Positions 29,104 to 40,228 of a DNA stretch of 64,000 bases are shown here, piece by piece (position 1 is the stretch's first letter; every line of letters starts with the position of its first letter). The stretch comes from Fodinicola feengrottensis (GTDB lineage Bacteria; Actinomycetota; Actinomycetes; Mycobacteriales; HKI-0501). The stretch spans positions 1 through 64,000 of the forward strand of contig NZ_WOTO01000014.1 in the NCBI RefSeq assembly GCF_010993775.1, in the 5' to 3' direction. The notes beneath the pieces were generated by a model that had not been told where the DNA came from, did no database searches, and was given only the letters and a program-made list of their open reading frames with translations. A program made the position numbers and the translations under genes.

Positions 29104-30055
29104 GTGCCTGGAGTCCCGCCGCAGCGATTCACGTATCTCGGTCCAGAGGGGACGTTCGCCGAGCAGGCGTTGCTGACCCTGCCAGCCGCCCGCAACGGCG
29201 TGCGCGAGCCGTCCGCGACGGTGCCGGAGGCGCTGGACGCGGTTCGTTCCGGTGCGGTGGGGGCGGCGCTGGTGCCGTTGGAGAACTCGGTCGAGGGCGC
29301 GGTCGGCGTGACACTGGATGAGCTCGCGTACGGGGCGCCGCTGTTGATCACCCGGGAACTGCTGTTGCAGGTCCGGTTCGGGCTGTTCGGCCGACCGGGT
29401 ACCAAGCTGGAGTCGGTGCGTACGGTGGCCAGCCACCCGCATGGTCTCGCCCAGGTCCGCGCCTGGATGCGCAAGCATCTGCCCGACGCCGAGCAGCGGT
29501 CCACCTCATCCACCTCCGATGCCGCGGTGGCGGTGGCCCGCGGCGACTTCGACGCGGCGGCCTGTGCGGGGGTGCTGGTGGTGAGCGGCAGCGGCTGGAG
29601 CTGCTGGCCGACGACATTGGCGACTCCTCCACCGCGGTGACCCGTTTCGTGCTGGTCACTCGGCCGGGCCGGCCGGCCGAGCGGACCGGCGACGACCTGA
29701 CTTCGCTGGTGGCGTTTATCGCGCACGACCGGGGGCCGGCGCGTTGCTGGAGGTGCTGACCGAGTTCGCCGTTCGCGGCCTCAACCTGACCCGGATCGAG
29801 TCGCGGCCGACCAAGGAGCGGCTCGGCCGTTACTGCTTCCTGCTGGACTGCTCCGGCCACATCGCCGACGACCGGGTCGGCGAGGCCGTGATGGGCCTGC
29901 GGCGAATCTGCGCGGACGTACGCTTCCTCGGCTCCTATCCGGCGGCCGAGCCGTCGCCGCCGTACACGCGCCGCCCCGGCACCTCAGACGCCGACTTCGC
30001 CGACGCGGCCGGCTGGCTGCGGCAGATCCGAGACGGCGCTACGGATCGCGGGTGA
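29104..30055 (+). CDS. pheA: Prephenate dehydratase
   Basis: Makes phenylpyruvate in phenylalanine synthesis. GTG 29104; about 317 residues with breaks near 29585 and 29735. The N-terminal FTYLGPEGTFAEQAL and VPLENSVEGAVG, the catalytic Thr-Arg-Phe in STAVTRFVLV, and the C-terminal ACT domain (GALLEVLTEFAVRGLNLTRI, ESRPTK) for Phe feedback are all present. Overlaps the next gene as GTGA. Confidence 0.92.
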
Positions 30056-30670
30056 AGCAGCTGCTGCTCTTCCGGGCACGCGCAGAGCGAGGCCAACGTG
30101 ACCGGCAGCCTGCATTGCACGGTGCCCGGCCCGCCGCTCACCAGCAACGGCCGCGAGCAGGCCGCCGCGCTGGCGGACCGGCTCGCCGGTACGGACATCG
30201 CAGCGGTCTGGGCGTCCGGGATGACCCGCGCCCAGCAGACCGCCGAACCGATCGCGCGGTCCCACGGCCTCTCCGTCACTGTCCACCCGGACCTGAGGGA
30301 AGGCTTCGTCGGAGACCTGCACGACCGTAGGGACGACGAAGCGCACGAACTCTTCGACGAGATGTCGGTGACCTGGTTCCTGGACGGCGACCTGGATTTC
30401 CGACGGCCCGGCGGGGAATCCGGCCGGGAGATCGTGGACCGGCTCGGCGGCGCCTTGGACGAGGTGGTCGCTGGCCTGGCTGACGGCCAGACCGCTGTCG
30501 TGGTGTCCCATGCGGCCGCGCTCCGGCTGACGGTGCCGCAACGCTGCCCGGGCATCTCGCCGTTGCGCGCGCTACTACGCCACCACCTGCCCAACACTGG
30601 GCTGGTCGAGGTCGAGGTGACCGCCGGCGACTGGTTCTGCCGTACGTGGGACGGTGTCAAACCCGTCTAG
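30052..30670 (+). CDS. Histidine phosphatase/phosphoglycerate mutase-like
   Basis: GTG 30052 overlaps the pheA stop. A break near 30073 hides the catalytic motif: repaired text reads VKQLLLFRHAQSEANVTGSL, with the phospho-His in RHAQSE. Then TRAQQTAEPIA, REGFVGDLHDRR and VVSHAAALRL (second His). About 205 residues. The same pair, pheA followed by a mutase-like gene, occurs in mycobacteria, so this linkage is old. Substrate unknown. Its TAG stop shares CTAG with the convergent kinase gene. Confidence 0.88.
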
Positions 30671-33225
30671 CGTCCCCCGATTGAGCTCTTCACCGCCGCC
30701 GTCTTGGCGTCCAGGGTCACCAGGTGTCCATCCTTGTCCAGGATGTACGTGAACTGACCGTTTCCGGTGATGCTGGCCAGCCGCGGGCTGGAGCTGCCGG
30801 CGGTCCCGGTGGACGACGTGATGGTCGCGCCTGTCCTCGGGTTAAGCAGGTCGTACTTGCACGGACCGCCGCCGCTTTCGGACCCCGAGCACGAGACGAC
30901 CAGCACGTTGCCGGCGCTGAAGCCGGCCAACTGGGCGTCCTCGGTCTTGTGGTTGCGGCTCGGCTGTTCCCACAGCACCTTTTTGGTCTTGGCGTCCACG
31001 GCCAGGAGCGTGGGTTTGCTGCTGTCGTACGTCGGCGCGACCTCGATCATCGCGACCCCGTTCACGATGCCACGGGCAGGAACTTCACGTTCTTGCGACT
31101 GACCAGCGACTGGATGTTGCCGCTGGTGGGGTCGGCGGTGAACAACTGGTCGGCGGCGTCCCACTGAACGCCGCCGAGCCGGCCGATCACGTCGTCCGGG
31201 CCGGCCGCCTCGATCACCGGTTGGGGTTGGTGCTCCCAGATCTTGCGAAGGGAATGGGTGTTGTAGCCCTGGACGCAGTCGGCGTTGACCCCGAACATCA
31301 CCATCACCGAGTTGCCGTCCGCGCTGAAGAACCAGTCGTCATCCTGCGGCCGGACTTGGCCGGGGAAGTGCTGACACTTGGGTTCCAGCCGGGTCGCCGC
31401 ACCGGTGGCCGGGTTGAAGAACAGCAGCGTCTGCCCGTAGCTGTCGCCGGTGACCGTGTCGTCCACCGCGACCGTGCCGTTGGCCACGTGCAGGTAGGTG
31501 GGGGTCGACGACAGCTGCTTGTGCCAGGTCGGGGTGCCGCTGGTCAGGTCGAAGGCCTGGACGTTGCCATCCTTGCTGAGTACGACGACGTGGTTGCCGA
31601 CGATGGCCGCGCAGACGTTCTGACCGTACCCAGCCAGGTCGGCCGAGAGGGTCTGCGTCCACAGCACCTTGCCGGTCGCCGGGTTGAATGCCTGGACCGT
31701 TGTCTTGCTGACTGCGACCGAGACCGGGTTCGCGGCCACCACCACCGCATAAGGGTCGATCTCGCCGAGGCTGTCGCCGGTCCAGACCGTCGAACCATCG
31801 GTGGGGTTCAGTCGGCGAACTGACATGGTCTGACCAGAGACCCCACTGCTGTAGCCGATCGCGAACACGTCGGTCGACTTCGGGTCCGCCACCGGGACCG
31901 GTGGGGATTCGACGAAGAACGACTGCAGGCCGGTGCCGCTGGCGATGTTGCCCAGGCTCTGGACCCATCCTGGTACGTGCGAGCCGACGCCGATGTCCGC
32001 GGCGACCAGCACCGCCACGATGGTGAGGCCGATGGTCCGGCCGATCCAGCGGCGCCTTCGCCGAGGCGCCGGCGGCCGGTACGGCGGCACCGCCTGGTAC
32101 GGCGCCGGATACGGGCCCGACGGGTAGGGGCCAGGAGACTGCGGAACTGAGGACTGCGGTGCCGGAGACAGTGGCGCGGCCCCGTACTGATCGCTCGGAT
32201 ATTGGCCGCTCCCGTACTGTCCGCTCGGGTATTGGCCGCTGGGGTACGGAGTAGGCGGCGGCGGGGCCGGTCGGCGCCCAACCGGCCGGCGCGGCGTCCG
32301 AAGGGCGAGGGGCGCCGGGCGTACGGCCGTCCGGCAGGGTTGGGTACGGGGACATAGTGGTGGGCATGGCGCCGCCGACTGAGCCGCCATCGACGCCGTC
32401 CTGGCCGTGCGACTCAAAAGCGCGCCGGCAGCGATCGGCGTTCCAGCGCCGCCGCGGGTCCTTGTCGAGCAGCCCGAGCAGGATCGGGGTCAGCCAGCCG
32501 GCCAGCCGCATCGGGTCCGGGTCCTCGGTGACCGCGGCCGCCATCGTGACAAGCTGGCCGTCCCGGGTGTAGGGCGGGCGGCCCTCGACAGCGGTGTAGA
32601 GAGTGGCGCCGAGTGAGTAGAGGTCGCTCGGCGGGCCGGCGGTCTCGCCGCGTACCCGCTCCGGCGCGATGTAGGCCGGCGAGCCGATGACATGGCCGGT
32701 CGCGGTGGTGGACGACTTGTTCATCTCGAACGCGATGCCGAAGTCGGTCAGCGTCGGGTTGCCGCGGCTGTCCACGATGACGTTGGCGGGTTTCACGTCA
32801 CGGTGCAGGATGCCCGCTTCGTGCGCCACTTCGAGGGCGGCCAGCAGCGCCAGCCCGATCCGGGCCACCAGATCCGGCGGCAGCGGACCGTCTTCCTTGA
32901 TGACGCCTTCCAGCGACCGGCCGGACAGCAGGTCCATGACGATCCACGGCCGGTCGTCGGCGGTGAGTACGTCGTGCACCGGAACAATCCCAGCATGGTG
33001 CAGCCGGGCGCCGAGCCGGGCCTCCCGAAGCAGCCGGCGAAAGCTGTCCTGCCGCTCGGACTCGGACAGCCCGGGCGGCAGGTGCACCTCTTTGAGGGCG
33101 ACCTCGCGGTCGAGTACGTCATCGTGGGCACGCCAGACGGTGCCCATCCCGCCAGCCCCGATCCGGGAGACCAGCCGATAACGGCCACCGATTAACGCCC
33201 CGATGTCCAACGGTGTACCGCTCAC
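30667..33225 (-). CDS. Receptor-like Ser/Thr protein kinase with PQQ-type beta-propeller
   Basis: About 850 residues after breaks near 32270 and 31070. Kinase domain 1-265: GAGGMGTVW, ALKEV (Lys), HRDVKPAN catalytic loop, DFGIAF and GSPAYIAPE. A Pro/Gln/Tyr linker follows with YPSGQYGSGQ repeats, then a basic stretch plus one membrane helix (IGLTIVAVLVAADIGVG). The outer 400 residues have repeated blades such as FNPATGKVLWTQTL and VDAKTKKVLWEQ. A transmembrane PknD-like sensor kinase. No substrate is next to it; AIM24 and the metallopeptidase lie upstream in the same direction. Confidence 0.9.
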
Positions 33226-33331
33226 TTCGGCACTTTAACCGCTGGCCGGCCGGCGTCGAAGATCTCTCGCGCAGTCCCGCGCTTTTGGGCAGTCGTACGG
33301 ACGGATGACTTGTCCCGCCGGACAGCGGCGG

Positions 33332-34060
33332 CTAACCGCCGAGGCTGCCCAGGATCCCGCGGGCACCGCCGCCACCGCTGCCGGTGCCGGACGAGGAGCG
33401 CAGGTCCGGTGCTTCGGAGGGCTGCACGATCACGTACCCCTGGCCGTTGAAGACCAACTGGAACGCCTCCCCCGAACCGCCGGTGAAGAAGGACTTGAGG
33501 CTTTCCGAGCGGTGCAGGTTGGTCTGCAGGTTCGCCGACCAGCCGATGATCGCGTCGGTGTCCACGAAGACCGGGAAGTTCGGCGCCACCGGGATGACCA
33601 CCGGCGGGCCCTGGCAGGTCACCGCGACCTTGCCCTGGCCGGTGAAGACGCTGTTGAACAGGCCGCCGCCGAACATGCCGGCGTTCTTGATCAGCTTGAT
33701 CTCGTACTGCAGGCTCGGGTCGAAGACCAGGATGTTGCGGCCGTTGATGCTGAGCGCGTCGTTCGGGTCCAGCTCCAGGATGAAGACGTTGTACGCCAGG
33801 TCGGCGAACCACATCTCGCCCTGTCCGTGGCACCGCATCAACGCCAGGCCCTCGCCGGTCAGGGTCCGCTTGAGCAGGTTGCCGAAGCCCTGCGTCTTGG
33901 TCTCGATCTGGATGTTGCCGCGGTAGGCGACCATTGCGCCCTGCTTGGCGAGCAACTCACCGTTGAGGGCGTACTTGATGCACCGCGGGTTCTGGACACT
34001 CATCCCGGCCTCTTGGGCGGGCTGGGCCATGTAGTCGCTGCCGAAGATGTCACCGCGCAT
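33332..34060 (-). CDS. AIM24 family protein
   Basis: 242 residues from ATG 34060 with GGAGGAAG upstream. Beta-rich text with MVAYRGNIQIETKTQGFGNLL, LNGELLAKQGAMVAY and GMFGGGLFNSVFTGQGKV, characteristic of the AIM24/TerB-like beta-helix family; Gly-rich C-terminus (RSSSGTGSGGGGARGILG). No membrane segment. Bacterial AIM24 proteins have no fixed function; a link to stress or membrane organisation is suggested by frequent TerD neighbours, and a TerD gene lies 2.8 kb away here. Confidence 0.85.
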   Translation of the reverse strand: MRGDIFGSDYMAQPAQEAGMSVQNPRCIKYALNGELLAKQGAMVAYRGNIQIETKTQGFGNLLKRTLTGEGLALMRCHGQGEMWFADLAYNVFILELDPNDALSINGRNILVFDPSLQYEIKLIKNAGMFGGGLFNSVFTGQGKVAVTCQGPPVVIPVAPNFPVFVDTDAIIGWSANLQTNLHRSESLKSFFTGGSGEAFQLVFNGQGYVIVQPSEAPDLRSSSGTGSGGGGARGILGSLGG

Positions 34061-34121
34061 AGTTCTTCCTCCGTGGGCGTTCGCTGGCCCATACGTTAAC
34101 CGGCGCCGCCGGCGTACCGAG

Positions 34122-34472
34122 TCAGCCCCACCCGAGCTCGTGCAACAGGGCGTCGTCGATGCCGAAATGATGGGCTATTTCGTGTACGACGGTAATCGCG
34201 ACTTCTTTGATGACGTCCGCCTCGGTGTCGCTGATCGCCAGGATCGGGTTGCGGAAGATCAGGATCCGGTCCGGCAGCACCGCGCCATAGTCCCAGCCGC
34301 GCCGGGTCAGGTCGATGCCCTCGTAGAGGCCGAGCAGCGTGGCGCCTTCCGGCGAGTCGTCCTCGACCAGCACCACCACGTTCTCCAGCCGGTCCATCAG
34401 CTCGGCCGGCACCTGGTCGAGGGCGTCGCTGACCAGTTCCTCGAACCGCTCTCTGCTCATTCGTACGGGCAT
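34122..34472 (-). CDS. Zincin-like metallopeptidase (type 1)
   Basis: 116 residues with the zinc motif VVHEIAHHFGIDD near residue 97 and acidic N-terminal helix RERFEELVSDALDQVP. This is the compact actinobacterial zincin family (Rv3836 type), always about 115-130 residues. The start lies 4 bases after the AlkD stop, so they are co-translated. Peptidase activity is predicted from the HEXXH only. Confidence 0.9.
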   Translation of the reverse strand: MPVRMSRERFEELVSDALDQVPAELMDRLENVVVLVEDDSPEGATLLGLYEGIDLTRRGWDYGAVLPDRILIFRNPILAISDTEADVIKEVAITVVHEIAHHFGIDDALLHELGWG

Positions 34473-34475
34473 CGC

Positions 34476-35169
34476 TCAGCGGTCCACGTTCTTCAGCGCC
34501 TCGCGGCGGGACAGCCCGGACAGCCGGTCGCCCATCGAGTCCACATAGGACACCACCCAGTCCGGGTCGTGCCAGGCCAGGTCGCGCAACGCCCAGCCAA
34601 TCGCCTTGGGCAGGAAGAACTCCCGACTTTCCACGCTGGGCTCGATAACCTCGGCGAGCAGGTCGTAGTCGGTGCTCGCTTTCGCGCCGATCTGGCAAAT
34701 GATGGACGTACGCCGGATCCACATGTCGTCGTCGGTCGACCAGCGCCGCACCATCGGGGTCACCGTTTCCCGGTAGGCCCGGTGGATCGGGCCGATCCGG
34801 CGGATCGCCACCTCGTCCACGTGGTCCCACCACGCGCCGGTGCTGACCATTTCCAAGTACATCGGCAGCGCATGCACGTCCTGCCAGCTGGCATAAAGCC
34901 GCCACCCGGTCAGTTCTCTGGCGGCATATCTTTCTTCGCGGAATTTCGCCTTGCGCCACAGCGAAAGTGCTGTCTCCGTCCACTGTGGACGGTCGGCGAG
35001 CGGGTATTCGGTGAAAACCTCTTTGCACACCTGTCTCAACGGTGTCGACTGGACGCCGTAATAGGGCATCACCGTTCATGTACGCCTGCATGCCGGGCGC
35101 TTTCTCCGGGTCGGCGACCGCGGCAAGGCCGTCGCGGACGGCCTTGATCAGGCCCCCGGTGTGCGGCCA

Positions 35170-35170
<1 letters not shown>
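34476..35170 (-). CDS. DNA alkylation repair glycosylase (AlkD-like HEAT protein)
   Basis: ATG 35170 overlaps the guaB1 stop (TGATG). Breaks near 35155 and 35075 hide the N-terminus LIKAVRDGLAAVADPEKAPG and MQAYM, followed by MPYYGVQSTPLRQVCKEVF, the family opening. Helical HEAT-type repeats with RREARY-like and SREFFLPKAIGWALRDLA motifs; conserved Trp/Asp residues (WDHVDEVA, WHDPDWV) line the alkyl-base site. About 230 residues. Excises N3/N7-alkylated purines. Confidence 0.85.
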
Positions 35171-36615
<1,445 letters not shown>

Positions 36616-36890
36616 CTAGTGCGTTTTTATCCGTGGTGTTCCGGCGTACACCCACCGCCGCGGTACTAGTGCAGCTGCCGGTGATGGGGCGCGAAAGTGT
36701 CGGCGCGGTGCGGAAGGCTCGATTTCGGGGGCAGCTCATCTGCCGCCGCCTCACCCGCCACTCCTGTCACAGGATTTTGGCGCCCCCGAACTCGAGACTT
36801 CCGGGTGGGGGCGACAGTTTGGTGCTGCCTGGAACGAGTGGTGTTGGATGATCCACGGTCGTACATATCGGTCGACGGAGGTGTGTCTTG

Positions 36891-37843
36891 GTGCTGATCG
36901 CGAAGGGTCAGAACGTGCCGGTCGAGGCCGCCGCGATCCGGGTGATCGTCGGCTGGAAGGACACCGAGTTCGCACCTGACGTGCACGTCTCGGCGTTGCT
37001 GCTGTGCCCGAACAAGGTCCGCTCGGACGACGACTTCGTGACCCCCGAGACCAAGATGCACCGGTCGGGCACTGTCCGGTACGCCGGCAGCACCACCATC
37101 GACGGGATCGCTACCGGCAACCTGCTGATCGCACTCGCCGGGATGGATCCGCCGGTGCAGCGGATCGCGCTGGTCGGTACGGCGATCGCCGGCTATTTCG
37201 GGCAGTTGTCGAATCTCTACATCCAGATCGTGAATGCCGCCGGTGGCGCCGAACTGGCCCGGTTCGACGACACCCGGGACGCCGGCCGCGAGCGGGTCTT
37301 CGTGCTCGGCGAGCTCTATCGGCGAGACGCCGGCTGGCGGTTCCGGGCGGTGGGCCAGGGCTACCGGAGCGGCCTCGCCGGGCTGGCCAACGACTTCGGC
37401 CTGACTCCGCGCGAGGACGGCCCGCCGCCGCCCGAGCCGCGGTTGCCCCGGTCGAAACCGGCGCCGACTCGACCTCGCTCCAGCCGCAGCCAGCGCCCAG
37501 TCCCGTCCCCGCACCAGCCGGCCCGCAGCCTCCGGGTGCGGGCCAGCCTCCGAGTGGTCCGCCGTCTGGTCAACCGCACGGCCAACCACAGCGGCCGCCG
37601 GTGGGTCAGCCGCAACGTCAACCGCAGGGCAGCCCGCCGCACCCCTCGCCGCCGGGCGGCCGGCAACCGGGCCGCTTCGGCGGTCCGCCGCCCGGATATC
37701 CGCCACCGCCTGCCGCGTACCCACCGCCCGGGCGCTACCCGCAGCCACCTCCCGGCGTACGCCCGGCAACCCCACCGCCCGGACACCCGGCGCCCCACCG
37801 CCAGCCACCACCCCCACAGTCCTACCCACCAGGCCGCCCCTAA
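36891..37843 (+). CDS. TerD-family protein with Pro/Gln-rich tail
   Basis: GTG 36891 with GGAGG nine bases before; a TTG at 36888 is also possible. Residues 1-170 form a TerD domain (VLIAKGQNVPVEA, RVIVGWKDTEF, ALLLCPNKVRSDDDFV, YIQIVNAAGGAELARF, VFVLGELYRRDAGWRFRAVGQGY). A break near 37445 leads into a 130-residue tail of Pro, Gln, Gly and Tyr. Calcium-binding stress (tellurite-resistance type) proteins; the tail suggests a scaffold or phase-separating partner. Followed by a hairpin. Confidence 0.88.
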
Positions 37844-37913
37844 CCGGCAAGTCTGGAGCGGCAAAGCTGGAGCCGGCTCCAAATTTTTCTCGCGCGCGCG
37901 TCCTCAAACCCAC

Positions 37914-37936
37914 CCCCCACCCGATCTGGGTGGGGG
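37914..37936. terminator. Terminator after the TerD gene
   Basis: CCCCCACCC at 37914-37922 and GGGTGGGGG at 37928-37936 pair perfectly around a 5-base loop, 70 bases downstream of the TerD stop. Confidence 0.75.
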
Positions 37937-37990
37937 CCAGAAAACAGTGTGGGTACGACATTTTCGCGCCGTAGCAGATACTTCGACGCC

Positions 37991-38282
37991 ATGCCGACCA
38001 CACCCATCCCAACCCATCCCAACCCAACCCCGCCCGCGCGGCGACCGGAGGCCGCCCAGGTTCGTGGCGGTGGGGTGCCCGGTTTTTGGGCGCCCCGGCG
38101 ACGCGGACCGGATGCGCCGCCGCAGGAACTGCGGCCATCAACTCAGCCATGCCGACCCCCCACCCATCCCAACCCCGCCCGCGCGGCGGCCGGAGGCCGC
38201 CCAGGTTCGTGGCGGTGGGGTGCCCGGTTTTTTGGGCGCCCCGGCGACGCGGACCGGATGCGCCGCCGCAGGTACTGCGGCC
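37991..38282. repeat. Tandem duplicated non-coding cassette of about 140 bp
   Basis: Copy 1 (about 37991-38136) and copy 2 (about 38149-38282) start ATGCCGACC, then CCCATCCCAACC runs. They share near-identical cores including GAGGCCGCCCAGGTTCGTGG, CGGTGGGGTGCCCGG, a T run, and GGCGCCCCGGCGACGCGGAC through CGCCGCCGCAGG. Differences are a few substitutions and one T in the run. No frame stays open sensibly through both. The core can fold (GGGTGCCCGG-T-run-GGGCGCCCC). It looks like a non-coding repeat or structured RNA rather than a gene. Confidence 0.8.
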
Positions 38283-38330
38283 AGAAGCACGGCCAGAAGC
38301 ACGGCCAGAAGCACGGCCAGAAGCACGGCC
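38283..38330. repeat. Four perfect 12-bp tandem repeats
   Basis: AGAAGCACGGCC four times without change, beginning directly at the end of cassette copy 2. Perfect identity points to recent slippage or to a binding array. It lies about 115 bases before the ribosome site of the following operon. Confidence 0.95.
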
Positions 38331-38444
38331 AATCGGGTAGAAACCAACCGAGACCGCCTCTCGCTCGATCGAAGTTCGCCGCGTAGGGTGAGCGGAACTA
38401 CGCGCCCGGTGACATTGGTCGAGGACTCCAGGGAGGAATCAGTC

Positions 38445-38549
38445 GTGTCGCAGCCCGCCGAGGAGTCGACTGGTTTCGGCCCGTCGACGGTTCTCGGATC
38501 AGGGATGGCCGAGGACCCGGAGAGACCGTCGGACCGCGGGGTCCGGTGA
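38445..38549 (+). CDS. 34-residue leader-like ORF ahead of the acyl-CoA synthetase
   Basis: GTG 38445 with a strong GGGAGG site eight bases before. The peptide (SQPAEESTGFGPSTVLGSGM then AEDPERPSDRGVR) is acidic and hydrophilic, and its TGA overlaps the next start as TGATG. This is the only good ribosome site before the synthetase, so the peptide either couples translation or is the true N-terminus of the synthetase separated by a base error. No similarity recognised. Confidence 0.5.
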   Translation: MSQPAEESTGFGPSTVLGSGMAEDPERPSDRGVR

Positions 38550-40228
38550 TGGCCGGCCTTCATCCACCCGCGCTGGTGGCGAGATATCGCGAGAGCGGCG
38601 CATGGGGCGACACCACCATCGACGAGCTGTTCCGCCGGCAGGTGGCGGCCCAGCCGGACCGGATCGCGGTGGTCGACCCTCCCAACAAGGCCGAGCTGAC
38701 CGGCGGCAAGCCGCAGCGGTGGACCTGGCGGCAACTGGACGCCGCGGTGGACCGGTTGGCGGCGGCGTTGGTCGGGCGGGGGATTGGCAAGGGTGACGTG
38801 GTCGCGGCGCAGTTGCCCAACTCGGTGGATCTGGTGCAGACGGTGCTCGCGACGGTACGCATCGGGGCCGTGTTGACGCCGTTTCCGGTGCAGTATCGCG
38901 AGCGAGAGCTCGTGCATATGTGCCAGGCGACTCAGGCGAATGTCTTCATCACCTGCGAGATGGTGCGCGACCGCAAGCTGGCGGAGGTCGCGTCCTCGAT
39001 CAGCGCCCAGGTGCCGTCGCTGCGCCGGGTGCTGGTGCTACGCGGCGACGGGCCGGCTGGCCCGTCCGCACCGGCCCCCGGGCGCATTTGCGGAACTATC
39101 TCGCCGACCTCACCGTCGACCCCAATGACAGCGTCTCGATCTGCTGGACCTCGGGCACGGAGGCGCCGCCCAAAGGTGTGCCGAGGTGTCATTACGACTG
39201 GCTGGCGATCGCCCGGGTCTGCCACGACGCGGCCGAGCTGACCAGTGCGGACGTGATGCTCAACCCGTTCCCGATGGTGAACATGGCCGGCTTTGGCGGG
39301 CTGATGCTGCCGTGGCTGATGTCCGGTTGCGTGCTGGTCCAGCACCAGCCGTTCGAAGCCGACGTCTACTTGCGGCAGATCCAGGACGACGAGCGCGCCA
39401 CCTACACGATCGTCGCGCCGGCCCTGCTGGCCAGGATGATGAACGAGGAGCAGCTGCGCGAGTCGTTCGACCTCACGTCGTTGCGGCTGATCGGCTCCGG
39501 CGCGGCGCCGCTGGCGGGTGACGTGGTGGCGGCGTGGGAGACGGCGACCAAGGTCGAGGTCATCAACTTCTTCGGCTCCAACGAAGGCACCTGCCTGGTG
39601 TCCACCCCGAAACAAATCCCGGACGCACATGACCGCTCGCGGTATTTCCCGCGCAACGGAGTCGCGCGGGGTGTCATCGCCGAGGCGATGGAGCTCAGGC
39701 TGGTGGACACCGACACCGGCGAGGTCATCACCGAGAGCGGGCGGCGCGGTGAGCTGCGGTTGAAAGGTCCGACGCTGTTCGCCGGTTACCAGGTCGGCAC
39801 CTCGGCGACCTTCTTCGACGCCGAGGGCTTCTTTCGCACCGGCGATCTTTTCGAGATAGCCGGCGAAAACAGCGATTTTCTGCGCTATGTTGACCGGGTC
39901 AAGGACATCATCATCCGCGGTGGCATCAACATCGCGCCGGCCGAGATCGAGAACATGCTGGCGGCACATCCAAGCGTGGCCGACGTGGCGGTGGTCGGCG
40001 TGCCGGACGAGGTGATGGGGGAGCGTACGTGCGCGGTCGTCGTCCCGACCGCCGGCACCACCCCGACGCTGGATGGACCTGGTGGAATTCCTGCGGCGCA
40101 AGAAAATCTCGTCGTACAAGCTGCCTGAGCGGCTGGCGATCGTGGAGAGTCTGCCCCGCACCCCGGCCGGCAAGATGTTGAAATGGGCGGTCAGGGCGCA
40201 GATCCAGCCAGAGCCGGTGCGGGCTTGA
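38549..40228 (+). CDS. Acyl-CoA synthetase/AMP-dependent ligase
   Basis: About 560 residues after breaks near 39065 and 40070. Adenylation motifs: SICWTSGTEAPPKGVP (P-loop), MLNPFPMVNMAGFGG, FFGSNEGTCLVS, FFRTGDLFEIA, RVKDIIIRGGINIAPAEIE, and after repair RTPAGKMLKWAVR with the catalytic Lys. ANL superfamily: activates a carboxylic acid as AMP ester then CoA thioester. Starts an operon with an LLM oxidoreductase and a secreted alpha/beta hydrolase, suggesting breakdown of an imported ester or lipid. Substrate not predictable. Confidence 0.88.

Noticed and set aside
30052..30130. Loss of the catalytic RHG/RHA motif in the phosphatase after pheA
   Set aside because: Restoring one base near 30073 gives a perfect RHAQSEAN, so the apparent loss is a sequence error.
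36770..36830. Terminator-like GC pair CGCCCCC...GGGGGCG between guaB1 and the TerD gene
   Set aside because: Both genes are read away from this point, so there is no transcript to end; the 7-bp stem with a large loop is expected by chance at this GC content.
36666..38150. 494-codon minus-strand frame across the TerD gene and the cassette region
   Set aside because: It lies opposite the TerD domain and Pro tail, has no start signal and reads through the duplicated non-coding cassette; a by-product of high GC.
38283..38330. CRISPR or plasmid-type iteron array
   Set aside because: Only four 12-bp units with no spacers, no replication gene and no AT-rich stretch nearby.
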